NCBI GenBank assembly: GCA_905250885.1
Contig: CAJNOQ010001930.1
Coordinates: 1-27,417 of the forward strand
Source: Didymodactylos carnosus
Taxonomy: Eukaryota > Rotifera > Eurotatoria > Philodinida > Philodinidae
Direction of reading: 5' to 3'
DNA: 27,417 nt
Part shown: positions 21,179 to 27,417 of the stretch, one piece after another
Layout of the letters: every line of letters begins with the position of its first letter
Position numbering within the stretch: position 1 is the stretch's first letter
The notes under the pieces: model-generated
Database searches by the model: none
Seen by the model: only the letters and a program-made list of their open reading frames with translations
What the model was told of the DNA's origin: nothing
Position numbers and translations under genes: made by a program

Positions 21179-23216
21179 ATGGCGTCCACTGTTCGACTAC
21201 GTAATTTATTAAATGAAATTTTTTCTCTTGGTCGTCGAAGTCCGATATTATCCTCAGAATATGTTCGAATATTTTTAAAGCATTATGATCGAAGCAATAA
21301 AAATGAAAAATATTCTGTTCTTTCCTATATTGCTGAATCTTATCATCTAGATCCTAAAACGATACTTAACGAGGTTAGTCACGTACACCATCGAATCAAG
21401 TGTTGCATGAGAAATATACTTTTTTGTTTCAGTTGTCACAAGTACAAAACGATAAAACCAATATAATTCAAAAATGTCAACGTTTGAATAATTTAACACA
21501 ACCAAAGTATACTGAATTATTTCATTTAATTGGTAGACAAGAAGAGGGCGTTAAACAATTGGTTAAACTACGTTCAGATTTATTGAATTTTCTTGATGAA
21601 CCAGGTAGACGAAACGTTTATAGTAGTGACAGCAAACAAAAACACGGTGTTCAAAGAACATTTCTTTTTGTTTTATTTCTCTTTTTACAGAATATAATGT
21701 GCAATCAACTAGTGAAATTCGTCAGTATCTAAAGCGAATGAGTGAAGTATTAAAACAACTTTTAGCAACATGGTTTACAACTGGTTTATTAAGTGTTGAA
21801 AGGGTTACGTGGCAATCACCGTGTGAAATAGGTTAGCATTATTTGTCATTTATGTGTAATTTTAAACATATTTATCATTTCTTTTAGTTCAACGTGTGTC
21901 CGAATATGAAGCTGTACATCCAATTCGTACGTGGGTTGATCTCAAAAGACGATTGGGACCTTATCGGTATGTGCCGATAGTGAGTATCGCTAAAGTAGTT
22001 TTATACTATCACCGGAATGTTATACTCAAATCATAAGTCCTAAGACGGTCAGGGAAATCATCCTTAGAACTATCTTCATTATAAATGTAAAGCACTGTTT
22101 TTGCTTGGGATCATAATGTTGGAGCGTATCTCACTAAAACAAAAAGCTTTCGATAACTTAAAATTCGTTTTTTCTCTGTTATTTCAGACGTTGTTTTGTT
22201 TATACACATTTTATGATGAAAAATGATCCACTGGTTATTCTACATGTTGCACTTATGGATAATATTTCAGATTCAATACAAGAGATTATTCGTCGAGTAA
22301 CATTACATGATGAATCACATACAGAAACGCCAACATCAGATTCTTCTTTGGCTACATCATCAACTGATTCCTTAATACCATCAATAAAGTCAATGCCATC
22401 GGAGGAAAATCCAGAATTTATTCATTCAGCTATATTTTATTCGATATCATCAACTCAGTCAGGTGATAACGTTGAATTATAACCATAAATTGCCGTATAC
22501 ACAGGCAAGCTCTCTTCTTTTATAGGTTTACGCGGTATTGAGTTAGGCAATTCTCTAATTAAACGATGTGTCCAAGACATTCAAATAGAATATCCAAAAC
22601 TACAACAATTTTCATCGTTATCCCCTATACCAGGTACAATTTGAACACTGTTAAACTCTTTTTTTATCTATAATTATTAATCAATAAATGTATTTCAGGT
22701 TTTCGAGCTTGGCTAACAGATAAAATCAAACATGGTTGTCCGCAACTATTGTCACTTGAAAGAAGCGAATGGTTAAAATCTGTACTAGCGACAAATATTT
22801 GGCATTTAGATACGAATGTACTTAATGAAATAAAACCAATATTGATGAAATTATGTGCACACTATTTGTATGTCGAGAAACAACGCGGTTTTGCATTGAA
22901 TCCTGTGACTAATTTTCATTTGAAAAATGGTGCTTGTATGTAAGTTATTTGTTTTATCTAAAGTTGTTATGTCAATGCTGTCAGTATCTCTATTTATGCA
23001 TATAAAATAGTCGTATTAATAATTTACACTATTTTTGTATATTTCAGATGGCGTTTAAATTGGTTGGCTGATACGAGCGAACGAGGATTAAAGAGTTCTT
23101 GTACAATGATGGTAAACTATCGATATTATTTAAACGATATTGAACAGAACAGTATCGAATATATTGACAAAAAAGTGTGTACTGCTGATGAACAATTTCT
23201 AAAATGGTTGACGTAA
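21179..23216 (+). CDS. MLYCD: Malonyl-CoA decarboxylase, 8 exons, complete
   Basis: This enzyme converts malonyl-CoA to acetyl-CoA and CO2, relieving inhibition of carnitine palmitoyltransferase and favouring fatty acid oxidation. Exons: 21179-21373, 21433-21646, 21691-21831, 21888-21966, 22188-22462, 22526-22633, 22699-22939, 23048-23216; 474 codons (473 aa against 493 in human). Family blocks in order are [60 protein letters not shown] with the catalytic Ser334, [18 protein letters not shown] with the catalytic His411, and [14 protein letters not shown] Ser/Thr-rich insert follows the IIRRV block. The tail ends KWLT, so the peroxisomal SKL signal of mammals is absent. The N-terminus carries several Arg and no acidic residue before Glu14, compatible with a mitochondrial presequence. 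One intron is only 44 bp. Confidence 0.95.
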
Positions 23217-23687
23217 TTCAACTTATAATCTTACACTTCCATTGTTTAATAATTTCTAAATGATCACCAGATAATTTGATTTTACAATCATTGTCCGTTT
23301 TTCATCTATTTTTTTATACGGTTATGCGTGTGATTTGAACTATATTTTTTTGATTTTATATTAAATAATAAGAAAAATAACACATGGATGTTTTTTGAAT
23401 AATCAAAGGTAAATTCTGTACTTTTTAAACCTTTTGTATCTATGACAACTATGAGAAATAGTATAATTTACTGAAAATCACAAAATAATATAATGTACTC
23501 TGTAATTAATGAATTATTTCCAAAACACATCGATATATAATAACTGTTGCGATTACATCCTTCGTATACGCTGTAAGACGATGTTTATTTCAACTCTCTA
23601 TTCCATTTTTCAGCATATGAATAGAGTTGTCAAATGTCCCTCATTTGAAGATTTGTCCCTCGTAGAACTTCATCCTCATTTGGAAAA

Positions 23688-23767
23688 TTTCTCACTTTCC
23701 ATCTGTGAAAAAATTCAAAAATGACACATAATGAAGATAACTTTTTGTTTTGTTCTATCACACATAG
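23688..23767 (-). repeat. 80-bp dispersed repeat, inverted copy of 9182-9261
   Basis: Its reverse complement matches 9182-9261 with about five mismatches. It starts TTCTCACTTTCC and ends CACACATAG on the plus strand. Confidence 0.75.
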
Positions 23768-24589
23768 AGAGAGAAAACGAAGAAAGACAGTGAAATAAAA
23801 GAAGAGAACGTTGTTATTAGTTATTTTCTCTCAAAAACTACTGTAAAGTGGGATTTGTCATGGTCTCTCATTAAAAAACATTTTAGATTAATCTGTCCCA
23901 TATAGGAATTTTTGTAGTTGGTAACCCTGCGTAATGACATTTAAAATTTATCTTAATATGATATTTTCATCTTGTATAATTCTCTCGCCATCATATCTAC
24001 GTTGTAAAAATAACATATGTCTTTTAAAATTGTTATTAATTTTTTTTGTCAAATGTTCGTTTATCGTTATTTAAATTATCTACATATAGTACACTAGTAT
24101 TGGTTGTAAATTCTATAATATTTTTTACTGTTTCACGCATAAAGGTGTAATCAAGAGCGTAGTATTATTTCACAATCATATTTAAATATTTAAATATAAT
24201 TGAGACTGAATAATAGAGATGCCACAAAATTTTGTTTTTCATAGTTTGAAGTTCAGTTTGATAAACATCTCCTCCACGTTGAGTTGATCTTTGTCCAAAA
24301 CTCCATACATTAACTTACATTCTTGTTCTTGATTAAATTTTAAAAATTATACATGAAATAAATGAAAAATAATTCTTTTTTATTAAAAAATCATTCATAA
24401 AATAATCATTTTTATTTGATGATTGAATAAAATGAATATGTTCAATTCTACTAAGTTTTTAAAGATATAAAGAAAACGATAGGACATCAACTAAATGATA
24501 TTGAAAAAGTGAAATATTTGAATGCTAAATAAGTGTCTGAGAAAATGAAATAGCTTGGTAATGTTAGTGAAATCTATTATGTTATACAT

Positions 24590-24599
24590 TTCTTTGTAG
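24590..24599 (+). promoter_or_regulatory. 3' splice acceptor 25 bases before the TOMM22 ATG
   Basis: TTCTTTGTAG ends at 24599, leaving a 25-base 5' UTR before the ATG at 24625. No upstream exon is recognisable. Third case of the same layout in the window. Confidence 0.5.
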
Positions 24600-24624
24600 A
24601 CATAGTAAAGATAGGTTTTTTACG

Positions 24625-25207
24625 ATGGATCAAGATGAATTATTGCGACAATTAATTGAAAATAATCCGATCAATGTTGAAACATTGATAAATGGTCCGA
24701 TAGATTTACCAATATCATCTGTATCCTCAACATCAATGGAATCAATGGAAAAAAATCAGCAGTTACTAGTCCATAATGTTAATGATAATAATAATGATAT
24801 AGATGAATTTGTAGATGAAACATTTATTGAACGTATTCTGGCGCTCAAAGAAATGTTTCCTGAACCTGTGCAACAATTTGGAGAAAAATTAAATCATTTA
24901 ACAAGTAAAACATCAAAACTCGCGTATAAAAATGTACGATCAGCCTCATGGTGGTACGTATGATAAGATAAATTCTAATAACGTTAAACCCGTAGGTCGT
25001 TGTCGTAGCTGTAATATTTTCTTTATTAAACTATTTATTTTTCTCCTGCTATTCTGTTTTAGGTGTATGTCGTCGTTTAGTATATTAATATTTCCGATAT
25101 TGGTTCAAAAAGAATTGCTACAAGTAGCTCAACAGATAGCTCAAGAACAACGATCCCTCTTACTGGGTCCACAAGCAACTATTGGTGGTGCTAGTGCATT
25201 TATGTAG
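24625..25207 (+). CDS. TOMM22: Mitochondrial import receptor subunit TOM22 homologue, 2 exons
   Basis: TOM22 is the tail-anchored central receptor of the outer mitochondrial membrane translocase; it docks TOM20 and organises the TOM40 pore. Exons 24625-24953 and 25063-25207 (intron 24954-25062, GTACGT to TTTTAG) give 157 aa against 142 in human. An asparagine- and acid-rich N-terminal half precedes the conserved VDETFIERILALKEMFPE block (63-80). A predicted membrane segment (about 107-127) follows, SASWWCMSSFSILIFPILV, with the family's proline inside it. The intermembrane-space tail keeps the QIAQEQRSLLLGPQ block, matching the vertebrate QQQRQILLGPN type. AATAAA is at 25295. It converges on the minus-strand gene with 122 bp between stop codons. 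Confidence 0.93.
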
Positions 25208-25329
25208 GATGTTTCATCTTGAAAATTTTTTTTTTGTTTTGCTTCTTTGCTGTGTTTTCATATTAGTTTATTTAAGTAAAAAAAAGCCAAAAAAATAAAG
25301 AAATTACAATAAAATCAGTTATTTTACAA

Positions 25330-26599
25330 TTAGACTAGTGTTTCAGGATTTGATTGATCAAACTCATCAGACGATACAGTATTTTCATTATTATTATTAT
25401 TCTCATTACAAGTCCTACAATTAAATGATGCATCATGATATGTGGCTGGTACACACGTACACTGGGGATGACAAAGTCGTTGACGACGCATTGTAGATGC
25501 TAGTCGATGATACGGGGGTAGAGTTCCATTATTATCTTGAATGGTTTCATAAATATGCGAATCTGGATAATGAATTTCAGGCGGATTTAGACTAAAATTA
25601 CATTGAATAGGCAATCGAGGCCAATGAATCATTCGATTGTAACTATCGGAAGATGGTGGTGACGGTAGGATAGGGCGAAATATTTTTTGTTGAAGAAAAG
25701 TCGTATTATTGATTGTATTCACTGTCTTCTAAAATAAAAAACGTTAAATGTATAATGAAAGTAATACTTTTGAAAAGTTCGAGAGATTTAACATTTCTAT
25801 CCTTGATGATCTACCTACTTTTAACGGTACTGTTTGTGGACACTGATGATGTAAGTTTAGATTAAATTGTTGTACATCATTATTCCAACTTGCTGAAGGT
25901 GCATTATTAGGATTTAATGTTATTAATTCACTAGGATCTTCATAGCTACTGGTTTTTGTTGTCGATGTTGATGATGTATTGTTGTCTGGCTGTTGCGATC
26001 GTTGAGTAATTGGACTTGGATCAAATATGTACCTCGACGATGTTGTTGTTTTAGATTCTAATGAATTTATAACTGGTGTTTCTCGATCGTACGATGGTGT
26101 AAAAAACGATGATGACTGTTTTTTTGAATGGCAACGTTGTTTCCAACAGAGCAGAATTAAAAATAAATTTAATAGGAGTAAACTGGCAACAAATATTGCG
26201 GTTATAATCAAAATAAATGAGAGAATACTACGATGAGTACGATTAGGGATATGAGTACTGGAAGATGAAGGTGATATTGCTTCATCGATAAGAATTTCAG
26301 ATTGTTGACTAAAATGGATGGTGGTAGTAGTCAATGTAGTATATCTTGTTGTTGTCACTGTGAATAAAGTTGAACTAATAGTAGTTGTTGTTACTATTGA
26401 TAATGGTTTTAATGTGTTGTTTAAATTATGTCGTTGACAGGTTACTTTCAACGATGTTTTTTGTTCGCGTTTGGTTGGCTGAATGACTAACCAAAAACCT
26501 TTACGTGTTATCAGATCATTTGTTCGAAACGTTAAATGAATATTGGATGAGTATTGTGACGATAAAAACGTTGAAGAATTCAATAATCGAGTACTTTCG
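25330..26599 (-). CDS. CUB-domain single-pass membrane protein, 3' part (last two exons)
   Basis: Two exons on the minus strand, 26599-25819 and 25728-25330, join in phase 0 over a 90-bp intron (GTAGGT to TTTTAG), giving 393 visible residues. The first begins after an acceptor (TTCTTTTCAAG), so the gene starts further upstream. Residues 1-40 look like the second half of a CUB domain (SSNIHLTFRTND, then KGFWLVI). A Thr/Ser-rich, mucin-like stalk follows (about 65-125), then a clear membrane segment (about 125-151, ILSFILIITAIFVASLLLLN). A Cys/basic border (CWKQRCHSKK) leads into a long Ser/Thr/Pro/Asn-rich cytoplasmic tail with Tyr motifs (SYEDP, IYETI) and a Cys cluster near the C-terminus (CHPQCTC). 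The type I orientation is inferred. Specific orthologue not recognised; a receptor or adhesion role is plausible only by domain layout. Confidence 0.72.
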
Positions 26600-26616
26600 C
26601 TTGAAAAGAAGAACAC

Positions 26617-27115
26617 ATAAAGATAGAAATATTAGAATACATCAATAGAGTAAAAAATGAGCAAGTTTATATTAAAATCTATCAGTCTGATTGTTATAAT
26701 ATCATGATTAACGAGAGACACTGTCCAGATCTCCATTTCTTTTTATTCGTTGAAGTTAATGATGCTACTATCCATCCCAAAATACAAGACCCGTGGGCAT
26801 TTTTTGAATAACTTTTGATAGGAATGAGATAGAGACCTGCGATTTTCGCTATTCAATAGCCAAGACTTTTTAGAGCAGAACTTTTCGTTACTCTACAAAA
26901 TTATGCAAGTCGCGACTCTCTAGCTATCGTCATTCGAGCAGGGCTCGCTTTCCCCGAGCACGTGTCTATCTCCGAGCAGACATCTCTGAGAATCTCAAAA
27001 TGCCATGGACTATAGGTAATCGACCACGCTGAGCATAGTAGCAACATTTGTTTTTGTGTGGAAATGAATATAACTTCGCCAGAGGCATTGTTGTGAAAAA
27101 ACGGTTTTTCGCCTG
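26617..27115. other. Stretch upstream of the CUB gene, probably transposon sequence
   Basis: The missing 5' exons of the CUB gene were sought on the minus strand here without success. From about 26790 the sequence changes character: it is less AT-rich, with palindromic tips such as GCAGGGCTCGC and an open frame on the minus strand (26901-27125) that resembles no protein family. It runs straight into the palindrome at 27116, so the whole 26790-27417 segment may be one transposon end. Confidence 0.4.
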
Positions 27116-27417
27116 TTACTAGCAAAAATTAAAATCCTTATATCTCGATCAAATCTCATGCTGACTCAAGGAAATTTCCAGAAAATGCTCAGGACAGCTC
27201 ATAAAATACGATCAAAGACGAAAAAGGTGAATGTGAGCTGGGCATTGGCTTAAGGTTTCCAGAAACCTTCTGAAAAACCTCAGAGCATCGGTGTTCTGCT
27301 GGATCACTTTTTCGGCGTGGTCAACAACATATGGCACCTTTTAAGCCTTTCCTGAAAATTTCCTTGAGTCAGCATGAGATTTGATCGAGATATAAGGATT
27401 TTAATTTTTGCTAGTAA
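27116..27417. repeat. 302-bp inverted repeat cut by the window end
   Basis: The arms 27116-27187 and about 27346-27417 are near-perfect reverse complements for about 70 bp (tips TTACTAGCAAAAATTAAAAT), with a 158-bp unrelated centre. The right arm reaches the last base of the window, so the pairing may extend beyond it. Likely the middle of a larger palindromic transposon. Confidence 0.75.

Larger units (their letters stand above)
23217..24599. other. AT-rich spacer between MLYCD and TOMM22
   Basis: No gene supported. It contains the second copy of the dispersed 80-bp repeat (23688-23767) followed by a purine-rich GAGAGAAAACGAAG tract. A 71-codon frame at 23509-23724 overlaps the repeat and is probably chance. 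No canonical AATAAA was found directly after the MLYCD stop; variants such as AATAAT near 23365 may serve. Confidence 0.45.

Noticed and set aside
26027..26236. 69-codon plus-strand frame
   Set aside because: Antisense to the membrane-segment exon of the CUB-domain gene.
1..27417. CRISPR array, rRNA gene, or multi-gene defence or biosynthetic cluster
   Set aside because: No regularly spaced repeats with unique spacers, no rRNA-like block, and the recognisable genes are unrelated housekeeping genes with animal-type introns.

Overview
This is an AT-rich animal nuclear sequence. Its genes have many short (about 44-60 bp) GT-AG introns and wide, repeat-filled spacers. The gene structure, a leucine-rich-repeat gene fragment, many small fold-back transposons and splice acceptors sitting just upstream of start codons all fit a bdelloid rotifer such as Rotaria or Adineta. 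That assignment is an inference; no marker in the window proves it.

The left half (1-13,000) is gene-poor. It holds a 5'-incomplete leucine-rich-repeat-like gene (1171-2048, +), a 181-bp direct duplication (2850 and 3445), a 188-bp TA-flanked MITE (3630-3817), a decayed non-LTR retrotransposon 3' end (4432-4994, -), a frameshifted coding fragment (5054-5404, +), a 1.7-kb element with long inverted ends (6058-7779), several hairpins, and one doubtful small ORF with a signal-peptide-like start (10144-10311).

The right half (13,000-26,600) is a run of conserved housekeeping genes. UDP-glucose 6-dehydrogenase (13072-17858, +, 11 exons, 513 aa) can be rebuilt completely, with catalytic Thr, Lys, Cys and Asp in place. 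Two of its introns carry fold-back elements, one of them ending six bases before a splice acceptor. Next come a small basic-then-acidic unknown gene (18802-20647, +), malonyl-CoA decarboxylase (21179-23216, +, 8 exons, 473 aa, catalytic Ser and His present), and TOMM22, the central receptor of the outer mitochondrial membrane translocase (24625-25207, +, 2 exons, 157 aa). TOMM22 converges on the 3' part of a CUB-domain single-pass membrane protein (25330-26599, -). The window ends inside a palindromic repeat (27116-27417) that may be part of a larger transposon.

These genes serve separate roles: UGDH makes UDP-glucuronate for glycosaminoglycans, MLYCD breaks down malonyl-CoA, and TOMM22 acts in protein import. 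No operon logic is evident. The three recognisable plus-strand genes all show a 3' splice site 5-25 bases before the ATG with no visible upstream exon, which suggests spliced-leader trans-splicing. I found no CRISPR array, no convincing tRNA or rRNA gene, and no sign of a new multi-gene system.
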